DNA from: Streptomyces sp. NBC_01210
GTDB taxonomy: Bacteria > Actinomycetota > Actinomycetes > Streptomycetales > Streptomycetaceae
Assembly (NCBI RefSeq): GCF_036010325.1
Contig: NZ_CP108549.1
Coordinates: 1,550,001 to 1,614,000 of the forward strand
Reading direction: 5' to 3'
DNA length: 64,000 nt
In this document: positions 1-8,475 of the stretch, one piece after another
Position numbering within the stretch: the stretch's first letter is position 1
Layout: every line of letters starts with the position of its first letter
Made by a program: the position numbers and the translations under genes
The notes under the pieces: model-generated
The model's database searches: none
What the model was told of the DNA's origin: nothing
Seen by the model: the letters and a program-made list of their open reading frames with translations, nothing else

Positions 1-1088
1 TTGCCGTCCTCCGAGGCCACGGAGGCCAGTTCGGGCTGGGCGTCCGCCTCGTCGTCGTGCTCGTCGCGGACCTCGCCGACGAGTTCCTCGATGATGTCCT
101 CGAGGGTGACGACTCCGGCGGTGCCGCCGTACTCGTCGACCACGACGGCGATGGGCTGCTCGCTGCGCAGCCGCTCCAGCAGCTGCTGCACGGGCAGCGT
201 CTCGGGCACGAGGAGCGGCGGGACGGCGACCCGGTCCACCCGGGTGCGCTGCCGTTCGTCCACCGGTACCGCCAGGGCGCCCTTGAGGTGCACCATGCCG
301 ACGATCTCGTCGATGCGCTCCCGGTAGACGGGAAAGCGCGAAAGACCGGTCGCGCGGGTGAGATTGAGGACATCGGCCGCGGTGGCGTCGCTCTGCAGCG
401 CGCTCATCTTCACCCGCGGGGTCATCACATGCTGCGCGGTGAGATGTCCGAGCGAGAGGGTCCGTACGAACAGGTCGGCCGTATCCTGCTCCAGCGCTCC
501 GGCGCGTGCCGAGTGGCGGGCCAGCGAGACCAGCTCACCGGGCGTGCGGGCGGACGCCAGCTCCGCTGCGGGCTCGACGCCGAGCATCCGCACCAGACGG
601 TTGGCGACGGTGTTGAGCAGGGTGATGACCGGGCGGAAGACGGTCGAGAAGAGATGCTGCGGGCCGGCGACGAAGCGCGCGACCTGCAACGGCCGGGAAA
701 CCGCCCAGTTCTTGGGGACGAGCTCACCGATCACCATCTGGACGGCGGAGGCGAGCAGCATCCCGATCACCACCGCGATCCCGGAGACGGCTCCTTCGGG
801 CAGCCCGGTCGCGGAAAGCGGCCCGCGGAGCAGCCCGGCAAGCGCGGGCTCGGCGAGCATGCCGACGACGAGCGAGGTGATGGTGATGCCGAGCTGGGTG
901 CCGGAGAGCTGGAAGGAAAGCTCCCGCAGCGCCTTGACGACGCGGCGGGCGCGGCGGTCGCCCTCGGCGGCGGCGCGCTCGGCATCGGGCCGCTCCACCG
1001 TGACCAGGCCGAACTCGGCCGCCACGAAGAAGCCGTTGGCGAGGATCAGGAGGAACGCTGCCGCGAGCAGCAGAAGAGAGATGATCAT
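1..1088 (-). CDS. CNNM/CorC-HlyC family membrane protein with CBS domains (3' end outside window)
   Basis: The gene reads leftward and its C-terminus lies beyond base 1; about 362 residues are visible. The start ATG at 1088 has an AGGAGG seven bases upstream. The protein opens with a hydrophobic helix and continues as a DUF21/CNNM transmembrane domain over roughly residues 1-190, including a GELVPKNWA segment typical of the family. A CBS pair follows, with TPRVKM and the VVVDEYGGTAGVVTLEDI signature close to the window edge. Members are membrane proteins linked to Mg/Co efflux; the old 'haemolysin' label is misleading. It lies downstream of the PH-domain gene on the same strand after a 190-bp gap with no clear signal. 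The substrate is not visible from sequence. Confidence 0.85.
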   Translation of the reverse strand, partial: MIISLLLLAAAFLLILANGFFVAAEFGLVTVERPDAERAAAEGDRRARRVVKALRELSFQLSGTQLGITITSLVVGMLAEPALAGLLRGPLSATGLPEGAVSGIAVVIGMLLASAVQMVIGELVPKNWAVSRPLQVARFVAGPQHLFSTVFRPVITLLNTVANRLVRMLGVEPAAELASARTPGELVSLARHSARAGALEQDTADLFVRTLSLGHLTAQHVMTPRVKMSALQSDATAADVLNLTRATGLSRFPVYRERIDEIVGMVHLKGALAVPVDERQRTRVDRVAVPPLLVPETLPVQQLLERLRSEQPIAVVVDEYGGTAGVVTLEDIIEELVGEVRDEHDDEADAQPELASVASEDG

Positions 1089-1278
1089 GCCGCCGCCTCC
1101 TGGGAGGGGGCGGCGCAGGTACTACCGGACGATCCGTCCATTGCTGGAGGGAGTCACTCCTCGGGTCGCAGGTGCCCCGCGGGCCGCTGGGGGCCGGGTG
1201 GTGCGGGGCGGGGCGCGCTTGTCGCCACCGTCACCAGAGTAGACAGGTGAGCCGCCGACGCGGCAGGGGCATCGCCGC

Positions 1279-1749
1279 TCAGTCCTCGTCCGGGCGGGTG
1301 CCTCGGCTCTCCGCGAGGGCCCGCAGGGCGCGCGCGTCACTGATGGCGTGCGCCTTGGCGATACCCGGCTGAATGCCCAGTACGGGCAGGCTGGTGCCGT
1401 CGCTGAGGTCGAGGAAGACCCAGGGGTCGCCGGGGCGGAGATTCACCCGCAGGATCTCGGCCCACTCCAGTTGGCGCGTACGGGTGAGATTGACGACAGT
1501 GACGCCGTTCTCGTCGGCGACGACCTTCGGTCGGCTCAGCAGGGCCAGTACGCCGAAGAAGACCAGAGCGGTGAAGATGAAGCTGCTCCGCTCCCCCGCG
1601 CTCAGCTTCTCCAGCAGCAGGGCGATGGCGGTGATCACGGCGAACATCACCACGCCCACGGTCAGCAGAACGACCCGGGTACGGGTCGGCCTGAAGGTGA
1701 CCGGGAGCGCGGGGACTTGAGATGCGGCGGCGGGCATGGTTTCCGGCAT
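1279..1749 (-). CDS. Small membrane protein with PH-like (bPH) domain
   Basis: This 156-residue protein has two hydrophobic segments (about residues 26-47 and 56-72). They are followed by a compact beta-rich region (DENGVTVVNL, LEWAEILRVNLRPGDPWVFLDL) that resembles bacterial PH domains in Streptomyces membrane proteins. The start at 1749 lies three bases after the hisG stop, so translation is probably coupled to hisG. A second ATG at 1737 is possible. The biochemical role is unknown. Its place at the end of a rib-his transcription unit looks like conserved gene order rather than a pathway link, which is inference. Confidence 0.7.
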   Translation of the reverse strand: MPETMPAAASQVPALPVTFRPTRTRVVLLTVGVVMFAVITAIALLLEKLSAGERSSFIFTALVFFGVLALLSRPKVVADENGVTVVNLTRTRQLEWAEILRVNLRPGDPWVFLDLSDGTSLPVLGIQPGIAKAHAISDARALRALAESRGTRPDED

Positions 1750-1752
1750 CCT

Positions 1753-2601
1753 TCAGAGGCGGCAGGCGTGGATGGCCGTGGTGAGGATCGCCCGTGCGCC
1801 GAGGTCGTACAGATCGTCCATGATCCGCTGCGCTTCCTTGGCCGCGACCATGGAGCGGACGGCGACCCAGCCTTCGTGGTGCAGCGGCGAGATGGTCGGC
1901 GACTCGAGACCCGGGGTGAGGGCGACGGCCTGCTCGAGGTGCTCGACCCGGCAGTCGTAGTCCATCATCACGTAGCTGCGGGCGACCAGGACGCCCTGGA
2001 GGCGGCGCAGGAACTGCTGCACCTTGGGGTCGTCGGCGGGCGCGCCGGTGCGGCGGATGACGACCGCCTCGGACTTCATGATCGGCTCGCCGATGACCTC
2101 CAGACCGGCGTTGCGCAGGCTGGTGCCGGTCTCCACGACATCCGCGATGATCTGCGCGACGCCCAGCTGGATCGCCGTCTCCACGGCCCCGTCGAGGTGG
2201 ACGACGGAGGCGTCGATGCCCTCGTCGGCGAGGTGCTTGGCGACGATGCCCTCGTAGGAGGTGGCGACCGTCATTCCGCCGAAGTCGCCGACTCCGGTGG
2301 CGGTGCCGGGCTTGGTCGCGTAGCGGAAGGTGGAGCGGGCGAAGCCGAGCTGGAGGATCTCCTCGGCGTTGGCGCCGGAGTCCAGCAGCAGATCGCGGCC
2401 GGTGATGCCGATGTCGAGCTTGCCGGAGCTGACATAGATCGCGATGTCGCGCGGGCGCAGGTAGAAGAACTCGACCTCGTTCTCGGGGTCGACGAGGACG
2501 AGCTCCTTGGACTCCTTGCGCTGCTGGTAGCCGGCCTCATGGAGCATCGCCGACGCAGGTCCGGACAGTGAACCCTTGTTGGGGACGGCGATGCGCAGCA
2601 T
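1753..2601 (-). CDS. hisG: ATP phosphoribosyltransferase (long form)
   Basis: This enzyme joins ATP and PRPP in the first committed step of histidine biosynthesis. The 282-residue protein starts MLRIAVPNKGSLSGPA, the conserved HisG N-terminus. It carries the periplasmic-binding-like catalytic fold and a C-terminal extension of the long, histidine-sensitive HisG class (about residues 210-282). The ATG at 2601 was chosen over upstream in-frame starts because conservation begins exactly there. It follows hisE by 50 bp on the same strand. Both are early histidine genes kept apart from the main his cluster, here as a tail on the riboflavin operon. Confidence 0.97.
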   Translation of the reverse strand: MLRIAVPNKGSLSGPASAMLHEAGYQQRKESKELVLVDPENEVEFFYLRPRDIAIYVSSGKLDIGITGRDLLLDSGANAEEILQLGFARSTFRYATKPGTATGVGDFGGMTVATSYEGIVAKHLADEGIDASVVHLDGAVETAIQLGVAQIIADVVETGTSLRNAGLEVIGEPIMKSEAVVIRRTGAPADDPKVQQFLRRLQGVLVARSYVMMDYDCRVEHLEQAVALTPGLESPTISPLHHEGWVAVRSMVAAKEAQRIMDDLYDLGARAILTTAIHACRL

Positions 2602-2651
2602 GAGACGGGCTTCCTTTGTTCGCGTGTTCCGTACGGAGTCGGGGGCGGTGC

Positions 2652-2924
2652 TCAGAGGTGGGCGTAGACGTCGTCGAGGGAGATCCCGCGCGCGACCATC
2701 ATCACCTGGACGTGGTACAGCAGCTGCGAAATCTCCTCGGCGGCGGCTTCCTTGCCCTCGTACTCGGCGGCCATCCACACCTCGGCGGCCTCCTCGACGA
2801 CCTTCTTGCCGATGGCATGCACTCCCTTGTCCACCAGCTCGGCGGTACGGGAGGTGGCCGGGTCGCCGTTCTTCGCCTTGAGCTGCAGCTCGGCGAAGAG
2901 CTCTTCGAAGGTTTTGTTCGCCAT
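2652..2924 (-). CDS. hisE: Phosphoribosyl-ATP pyrophosphatase
   Basis: HisE hydrolyses phosphoribosyl-ATP to phosphoribosyl-AMP, the second step of histidine synthesis. The 90-residue size is normal for a stand-alone HisE. The helical MazG-like core has the acidic metal-binding pattern [17 protein letters not shown] and a later [14 protein letters not shown] helix. The ATG at 2924 (MANKTFEEL) was preferred to longer alternatives because similarity starts there. It sits between ribH and hisG on the same strand. Confidence 0.96.
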   Translation of the reverse strand: MANKTFEELFAELQLKAKNGDPATSRTAELVDKGVHAIGKKVVEEAAEVWMAAEYEGKEAAAEEISQLLYHVQVMMVARGISLDDVYAHL

Positions 2925-3005
2925 GATGGTCCCAAGCGTAAGGGGTGGAGAAAGGCGGACGCGCAGCACCTCCATGGAAGAGGTGCTGGGCGACGGTTGG
3001 AACAC

Positions 3006-3491
3006 TCAGCGCCAGGGTTCGCTGACGGTACGCAGCGTGGTGGCGGTGGCAACGGCGGCGGTGACCGCCTCGTGGCCCTTGTCCTCGTTCGATCCGTCAA
3101 GTCCGGCCCGGTCCAGCGCCTGCTCCTCGGTGTCGCAGGTCAGGACGCCGAACCCGATCGGGACGCCGGTGTCGATGGAGACCTGGGTGAGGCCCTGGGT
3201 GACGCCCTGGCACACATACTCGAAGTGCGGGGTGCCGCCGCGGATGACGACGCCGAGCGCGACGACCGCGTCGTAGCCGCGGCCCGCCAGCACCTTGGCG
3301 ACCACCGGAAGCTCGAAGCTGCCGGGGACACGCAGCAGTGTCGGCTCGTCGATGCCCAGCTCGTGCAGTGCGCGCAGAGCGCCGTCGACGAGGCCGTCCA
3401 TGACCTTCTCGTGCCACTGGGCCGCGATCACCGCCACCCGCAGGTCGCCGCAGTTGCGTACGGACAGTTCGGGTGCACCCTTGCCGCTCAT
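3006..3491 (-). CDS. ribH: 6,7-dimethyl-8-ribityllumazine synthase
   Basis: RibH condenses the RibD-derived pyrimidine (after dephosphorylation) with 3,4-dihydroxy-2-butanone 4-phosphate to give lumazine. The 161-residue protein has the substrate-binding VPGSFELP at about 55-62. It also has [12 protein letters not shown] at about 80-91, whose histidine is the conserved catalytic base. It is the last rib gene of the operon; 24 bp separate it from ribBA and hisE follows. FMN riboswitch control is expected through the shared transcript, which is inference. Confidence 0.97.
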   Translation of the reverse strand: MSGKGAPELSVRNCGDLRVAVIAAQWHEKVMDGLVDGALRALHELGIDEPTLLRVPGSFELPVVAKVLAGRGYDAVVALGVVIRGGTPHFEYVCQGVTQGLTQVSIDTGVPIGFGVLTCDTEEQALDRAGLDGSNEDKGHEAVTAAVATATTLRTVSEPWR

Positions 3492-3515
3492 GTTTCTCCC
3501 TTGACGCTTACTGAC

Positions 3516-4856
3516 TTACTGGTTGCCGCAGGCGGACGCGCTGGAGGCGTCGAGCCAGGGCAGGTCGTGTCCCATCCGGTCCCGCTTGGTGCGCAGATAC
3601 CGGAGGTTGTGCTCGCCCGCCTGGACGGGCATCGGCTCGCGGCCGTGGACCGTGAGGCCGTGGCGGACGAGCGCCGTGATCTTGTCGGGGTTGTTGGTCA
3701 TCAGCCGGAGGCTGCGTACGCCGAGGTCCTCCAGGATCTGCGCGCCCGCGGCGTAGTCGCGGGCGTCGGCGGGCAGGCCGAGTTCGAGGTTGGCGTCGAG
3801 CGTGTCACGGCCGCGCTCCTGGAGTTCGTACGCACGAAGCTTGGACAGCAGGCCGATGCCTCGGCCCTCGTGGCCACGCAGATAGACGACGACGCCGCGG
3901 CCGGCCTCGGTGATGTGCTCCATGGAGGCCTGCAGCTGGGGGCCGCAGTCGCAGCGCAGCGAGTGGAAGATGTCGCCGGTCAGGCACTCGGAGTGGACCC
4001 GTACGAGGACGTCCTCGCCGTCGCCGATCTCGCCGTGGACGAGCGCGACATGCTCGACGCCGTCCACGGTGGACCGGTAGCCGTAGGCGGTGAACTGGCC
4101 GAAGGAGGTGGGCAGATTGACCTCGGCCTCGCGCTTGACGGTCGGCTCGGAGGTGCGGCGGTACGCGATCAGGTCCTCGATGGAGATGATCGTCAGTCCG
4201 TGCTTGCGGGCGAACGGGATCAGCTCGGGCAGTCGCAGCATCACGCCGTCCTCGCCCGCGATCTCGACGATCGCGCCGGCCGGGCGCAGTCCGGCGAGGC
4301 GGGCCAGGTCGACGGCGGCCTCGGTGTGGCCGTTGCGGACCAGCACCCCGCCGGGCTTGGCGCGGAGCGGGAAGACATGGCCGGGGCGTACGAAGTCGGA
4401 CGCCTCGGCCCGGCCGCCGGCCAGCAGTTGGAGGGTGGTGGCGCGGTCGGCCGCGGAGATGCCGGTGGTCACGCCGAACGCGGGGCCCGCGTCGACGGAG
4501 ACGGTGAACGCCGTCCGCATCGACTCGGTGTTGCGCTCGACCATCTGCGGCAGGTCCAGCCGCTCCAGCTCCTCGCCCTCCATGGGAGCGCAGATCAGGC
4601 CGCGGCACTCGCTCATCATGAAGGCGATGATCTCGGGCGTGGCCTTCTCGGCGGCGATGACGAGGTCGCCCTCGTTCTCGCGGTCCTCGTCGTCGACGAC
4701 CACGACGGGCCGTCCTGCGGCAATGTCACGAATGGCCTGCTCCACCGGGTCGAGGGCGAAGTCCTCGACGTTGTCGGTGGAGTACCAGGTGAGTGTCGGC
4801 GAGGCGGCGCGAAGCACGTCGGCCGGGGCGGGTGTGGGTGACGGGCGGGAGGTCAT
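3516..4856 (-). CDS. ribBA: Bifunctional 3,4-DHBP synthase / GTP cyclohydrolase II
   Basis: This 446-residue fusion makes both riboflavin precursors: the C4 unit from ribulose 5-phosphate and the pyrimidine from GTP. The N-terminal DHBP-synthase domain carries [10 protein letters not shown] at about 56-65. The C-terminal cyclohydrolase II domain carries the zinc cysteines in [19 protein letters not shown] and the active-site [12 protein letters not shown]. Both active sites look intact. The ATG at 4856 overlaps the ribM stop by four bases (ATGA), which supports this start over a long upstream in-frame extension lying inside ribM. Confidence 0.96.
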   Translation of the reverse strand: MTSRPSPTPAPADVLRAASPTLTWYSTDNVEDFALDPVEQAIRDIAAGRPVVVVDDEDRENEGDLVIAAEKATPEIIAFMMSECRGLICAPMEGEELERLDLPQMVERNTESMRTAFTVSVDAGPAFGVTTGISAADRATTLQLLAGGRAEASDFVRPGHVFPLRAKPGGVLVRNGHTEAAVDLARLAGLRPAGAIVEIAGEDGVMLRLPELIPFARKHGLTIISIEDLIAYRRTSEPTVKREAEVNLPTSFGQFTAYGYRSTVDGVEHVALVHGEIGDGEDVLVRVHSECLTGDIFHSLRCDCGPQLQASMEHITEAGRGVVVYLRGHEGRGIGLLSKLRAYELQERGRDTLDANLELGLPADARDYAAGAQILEDLGVRSLRLMTNNPDKITALVRHGLTVHGREPMPVQAGEHNLRYLRTKRDRMGHDLPWLDASSASACGNQ

Positions 4857-5506
4857 GCTGCCACTCCTTCCAGAGCAGGCTTGACGCTCCCGCGGGAGCG
4901 CAGCCACCAGTCGCGCATGCCCCACAGGACGAGCGCGAAGTAGACCACGTAGACCAGGCCGGAGAAGGCCAGGCCACTGTTGAAGGCCAGCGGAACGCCG
5001 ACGATGTCGACGAGCAGCCAGGCGAACCAGAACTCGACCAGACCACGGGCCTGGGCGACCATCGCGACCAGGGTCCCGACGAAGATGTACGCGTCGGCCC
5101 ACGGGCTCCAGGACAGCGACGGGTAGAGGGTGAACAGCCCGCCGACGGCCAGGGTGCCGACGACCGCACCGGCCAGCAGCACTCCGCGCTCGCGCCAGTC
5201 GGCGAAGCGGACCGCGATCGAGCCGTCCTGGGCCTGCCGGCTGCCGCTGGTCCACTGCCGCCAGCCCCACAGGGCGACGCCGATGACCAGCAGCTGCTTA
5301 CCGACGCCACCGCTGAGCTGGGCGGAGGCGTACGCGCCGACCAGGATGACGCCGGAGGCGAACTGGGCGGGCCAGGTCCATATCGAGCGCCGCCAGCCGA
5401 GCGCGAGTGCGATCAGACCGATGGAGTTGCCGATCATGTCGGACCACATGATGTGCTGGCCGAAGGCCGTGAAGGCCTCTCCGTTGAGCCAGGACAGGGC
5501 GCTCAC
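4853..5506 (-). CDS. ribM: PnuC-family riboflavin transporter
   Basis: This 217-residue integral membrane protein has about seven hydrophobic segments and PnuC-type motifs ([43 protein letters not shown]). PnuC homologues inside actinobacterial riboflavin operons are known as RibM, a facilitator of riboflavin uptake, so the operon context makes riboflavin a likelier substrate than nicotinamide riboside. It overlaps ribE by GTGA and ribBA by ATGA, so all three are translationally coupled. It should be repressed by FMN through the upstream riboswitch. Transport specificity cannot be read from sequence alone. Confidence 0.88.
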   Translation of the reverse strand: MSALSWLNGEAFTAFGQHIMWSDMIGNSIGLIALALGWRRSIWTWPAQFASGVILVGAYASAQLSGGVGKQLLVIGVALWGWRQWTSGSRQAQDGSIAVRFADWRERGVLLAGAVVGTLAVGGLFTLYPSLSWSPWADAYIFVGTLVAMVAQARGLVEFWFAWLLVDIVGVPLAFNSGLAFSGLVYVVYFALVLWGMRDWWLRSRGSVKPALEGVAA

Positions 5507-6156
5507 TTGGCGGTCTCCTTGGTTTCTGCGGCGTCCGCGGCGTCTGCGGCGTCTGCGGCGTTCGCAGCCCCGGCGCCGAGCAGTCGCTCGACGTACTTGG
5601 CGATGACGTCCACCTCGAGGTTGACGAGATCACCGCTCTGCTTGATGCCGAGCGTGGTCAGCGCGAGGGTGGTGGGGATGAGGCTGATGGTGAAGTAGTC
5701 GGGGCCCGCGTCGACGACGGTCAGGCTGACGCCGTCGACGGTGATCGAGCCCTTCTCGACGACATAGCGGGTGAGGTCGGCGGGGAGCGAGATCTTCACG
5801 ATCTCCCAGTTCTCCGAGGGCTTCCGCTCGACGATGGTGCCGGTACCGTCCACATGGCCCTGGACGATGTGGCCGCCGAGCCGGCCACCGACGGCCATCG
5901 GCCGCTCCAGGTTGACGCGGGAGCCTTCCTCGAGGGCTCCGAGGCTGGAGCGCTTGAGGGTCTCGGCCATCACATCGGCGGTGAACTCGCCGTCGCCGAA
6001 GTCCACGACGGTGAGGCAGACGCCGTTGACGGCGATCGAGTCGCCATGCTTCGCACCTTCGGTGACGACGGGGCCGCGCAGTCGGAAGCGGGAGGAGTCG
6101 CCGAGATTCTCGACGGCGGTGACCTCACCCAGCTCTTCAACGATTCCGGTGAACAC
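5503..6156 (-). CDS. ribE: Riboflavin synthase alpha subunit
   Basis: RibE dismutates two lumazine molecules to riboflavin. The 217-residue protein starts MFTGIVEELGEV, the invariant family N-terminus, and holds two tandem lumazine-binding beta-barrels (about 1-95 and 96-195). The GTG start abuts the ribD stop directly (TGA then GTG). The last 22 residues are an unusual Ala-Asp tail made of repeated AAD triplets, ending ETKETAK. It is encoded by near-identical 9-bp units, so tail length may vary by slippage. The tail lies outside the conserved fold. Confidence 0.96.
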   Translation of the reverse strand: MFTGIVEELGEVTAVENLGDSSRFRLRGPVVTEGAKHGDSIAVNGVCLTVVDFGDGEFTADVMAETLKRSSLGALEEGSRVNLERPMAVGGRLGGHIVQGHVDGTGTIVERKPSENWEIVKISLPADLTRYVVEKGSITVDGVSLTVVDAGPDYFTISLIPTTLALTTLGIKQSGDLVNLEVDVIAKYVERLLGAGAANAADAADAADAAETKETAK

Positions 6157-7242
6157 TCAGCGCTCCTTCGGGGCTTTGGCGGGGGTGGCAGTAACACGCA
6201 GATCGGGGCCGACGCGGACGGTCTCCGTCATGTCGAGCCGCAACGCTTCGGTGATCGTGGAGATTCCGGCGTCGGCGAGGGCGGTGCGGCCGGCGCCGAG
6301 GAGTACGGGGGCGAGATAACCGACGACCTTGTCGACGGCGCCCGCGGCGACGAAGGCTCCGGCGAGCGTCGGGCCGCCCTCGAGGAGCACGGAGCGGACG
6401 CCGCGCTGGTACAGGGCTTCCAACAGGGCCGGTACGGACAGGCCGTGCGCCGCGCGAGGCAGCCGTACGACATCGAGCAGTTCGGTCTCGGCGTCCTCGG
6501 CGACCGCGATCAGCGTGGGCGCGGCGTCGTCGAGAACGCGGGCGCCGGGCTTGACGGCGGCGCCCTCGGTGTCGACGACGACGCGCAGCGGCTGGACGGC
6601 GCCTTCGACGCCGCGGACCGCGAGGTGCGGGTCGTCTGCGCGGACCGTGCCGGAGCCGACGATCACCGCGTCGGCCTCGGCGCGCAGCCGGTGGACGTCG
6701 GCGCGGGACTCGGGCGAGGTGATCCAGCGGCTGGTGCCGTCCTGCGCGGCGATACGGCCGTCGAGGGTCGCGGCGTACTTCCACAGGACGTGGGGGCGGC
6801 CGAGGCGTACGGAGGTGAGCCAGGCGATGTTGCCCGCCTCGGCCTGTTCGGCGAGGAGGCCCTGCTCGACCTGGACTCCGGCAGCGCACAGCGTGTCCGC
6901 GCCACCAGTGGCCTGCGCGTTCGGGTCGCCGACCGCGTATACGACCCGTCCGATCCCGGCCTCGACCAGCGCTTGGGCGCACGGGCCGGTGCGGCCGGTG
7001 TGGTTACAGGGCTCGAGGGTGACGTACGCGGTGCCGCCACGTGCGCGCTCTCCGGCCTCGCGCAGTGCGTGGACCTCGGCGTGCGGGCCGCCGGCGCGCT
7101 GGTGAAAACCGGCACCGGCAGGCTGTCCGGAGGCGTCGAGGATGACGCAACCGACGACCGGGTTGGGGCTGGTGGAGCCGAGTCCGCGGGCGGCGAGCTG
7201 GATCGCTCGGCCCATGGCGTCTGCGTCGGCTGCGGTGGCCAC
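6157..7242 (-). CDS. ribD: Bifunctional riboflavin deaminase / reductase
   Basis: RibD deaminates and then reduces the pyrimidine formed by GTP cyclohydrolase II. The N-terminal deaminase domain shows the zinc signature PHAEVHAL (His54, Glu56) with PCNHTGRTGPC (Cys79, Cys88). The C-terminal reductase domain covers about residues 150-361 and includes VLLEGGPTLAGAF. It is 361 residues long, the usual size, and is the first gene of the operon. A 150-bp leader separates it from the FMN riboswitch. Confidence 0.96.
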   Translation of the reverse strand: MATAADADAMGRAIQLAARGLGSTSPNPVVGCVILDASGQPAGAGFHQRAGGPHAEVHALREAGERARGGTAYVTLEPCNHTGRTGPCAQALVEAGIGRVVYAVGDPNAQATGGADTLCAAGVQVEQGLLAEQAEAGNIAWLTSVRLGRPHVLWKYAATLDGRIAAQDGTSRWITSPESRADVHRLRAEADAVIVGSGTVRADDPHLAVRGVEGAVQPLRVVVDTEGAAVKPGARVLDDAAPTLIAVAEDAETELLDVVRLPRAAHGLSVPALLEALYQRGVRSVLLEGGPTLAGAFVAAGAVDKVVGYLAPVLLGAGRTALADAGISTITEALRLDMTETVRVGPDLRVTATPAKAPKER

Positions 7243-7396
7243 CGGGTCCTCCTGCCTCTTCGGGCACGGACTCCGGGGCCTGTCGATGACGACAGAGAGC
7301 GGGACAATGATTCACAGCGACGCCGAGGCCGAGCGCACCGATCGCCGAGTACGGCGATCAGCCACTACGGCCGGCGTACCGGAAAGGTCGCCCGCC

Positions 7397-7523
7397 GCGC
7401 ACTGCCTCCCATCCGGACTTTCACCGTCGGTCCAGGAATTTCACCTGGTCAACCGGCCGCTGGATGCGGACGGGTCGCGGACTATAACCGCCGGTTCGGA
7501 ATTACACCGACCCCGGAGTGCGC
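7397..7523 (-). promoter_or_regulatory. FMN riboswitch (RFN element)
   Basis: Read on the minus strand, the segment contains RFN landmark sequences in order: GGTGTAATTCCGAACCGGCG, AGGTGAAATTCCTGGACCG, GGTGAAAGTCCGGATGGGAG, then GGCAGTGCGC. A closing P1 helix forms between GCGCAC (7518-7523) and GTGCGC (7397-7402). It lies 155 bp upstream of ribD in the same direction. The known role is to lower expression of riboflavin genes when FMN is abundant. Confidence 0.96.
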
Positions 7524-7756
7524 TGCTGCTGATACAGGGCCAGTGTGCCACGCCCGGTGATGGGCCATGCGAGTGAACAGCTGTGGGCTGACTCACAAGG
7601 TCGTGTCGAATGGCTGATTCCAACCTATTGACCGCCCTGGTCTAGTCCATTTAATCTCTGCGGCACCTCCGCGGACCGTGGGGTGTCGACCGCCCGGCGG
7701 CGGAGTCCAGGCCCTTGCCGCCGCCGGGCTCCCGGCCGGTCCGACACGCCGGCCCC

Positions 7757-8426
7757 ATGACCTCCATCCTGGTGACGGGCGGTACGGGAACGCTGGGCAC
7801 TGGTGTCCGAGCGGCCGCGTGCGACCGGCCACGAGGTACGGGTGCTCAGCCGTCGTTCCCGGCCGTACGGCGCCGATCTGCGGGACGGGACCGGACTGCT
7901 CCGCGAGGCGGCGACGACAGGCGGCCGCGCGACTTCTGGACGCCGCACGCCGGGCCGACATGGACCCGCTGCCGCTGGGCTACTACCGCATGAAGCACAA
8001 GGTCGAGCGGATGATCGAGGAAGCCGGCTGGTCCGAGTCCGGGTCCGGCTGGACAAACCTGCGGACGATCCAGTTCCACGACCTGGTGCTGCGCCTTCCG
8101 GCGGGCGCGGCCCCGTTCCCGGTGATGCCGCTGCCGTCCGGGGTGAGCCTCCAGCCCATCGACACGGGCGAAGTCGCCGGCCGGCCGGCCGAGTTGGCCG
8201 TCGGCGAGCCAACCGGTCGGGTGGCGGACATGGGCGGTCCGGAGATGCGTCCGCTGCCGGATCCGGCGCGGGCCTGTCTCCGCGCGCGTGGCAGGCACCG
8301 CCCCGTACTGCCGGTGCGGCCGGCCGGTAAGGCGTACGCGGGTACCGCAGAGGTGAGCAGCTGACGCCCGAACGGGCTGTCGGCAAGGTCCCGTTCGAGC
8401 GGTTCCTAGCGCAGCGACTGGGTTGA
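7757..8426 (+). pseudogene. Decayed NAD(P)-binding SDR/epimerase-like gene
   Basis: Four reading-frame pieces give one recognisable protein. An N-terminal Rossmann motif MTSILVTGGTGTLG starts at 7757. ATGHEVRVLSRRSRPYGADL continues in another frame. A third frame, from about 7960, gives GYYRMKHKVERMIEEAG and then TIQFHDLVLRLPAG and DTGEVAGRPAELAVGEP. A last frame gives PERAVGKVPFERFLA up to the TGA at 8426. Family members are normally about 250 residues, so at least three frameshifts plus an internal deletion have occurred. No intact product is possible. Confidence 0.8.
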
Positions 8427-8470
8427 TTTCAAGCCTTTCCGGCGATTGAGGACGAACCCCGCCGCCCGGA
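8427..8470 (+). repeat. Dispersed Streptomyces intergenic repeat, copy 1
   Basis: The motif TTCAAGCCTTTCCGGCGATT followed by GAGGACGAACCCCGCC matches a repeat commonly found between Streptomyces genes. A related copy sits at 10966-11042. It fills the gap between the decayed oxidoreductase and the ROK regulator and could act as a terminator-like hairpin. No gene is encoded. Confidence 0.6.
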
Positions 8471-8475
8471 CCCGG

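Noticed and set aside
2616..4841. Long plus-strand open frame opposite hisE, ribH and ribBA
   Set aside because: High-GC antisense frame over well-conserved genes; its protein is low-complexity with no motifs.
4853..5506. Nicotinamide riboside transporter PnuC
   Set aside because: The fold is PnuC-like, but position inside an FMN-riboswitch riboflavin operon favours RibM.
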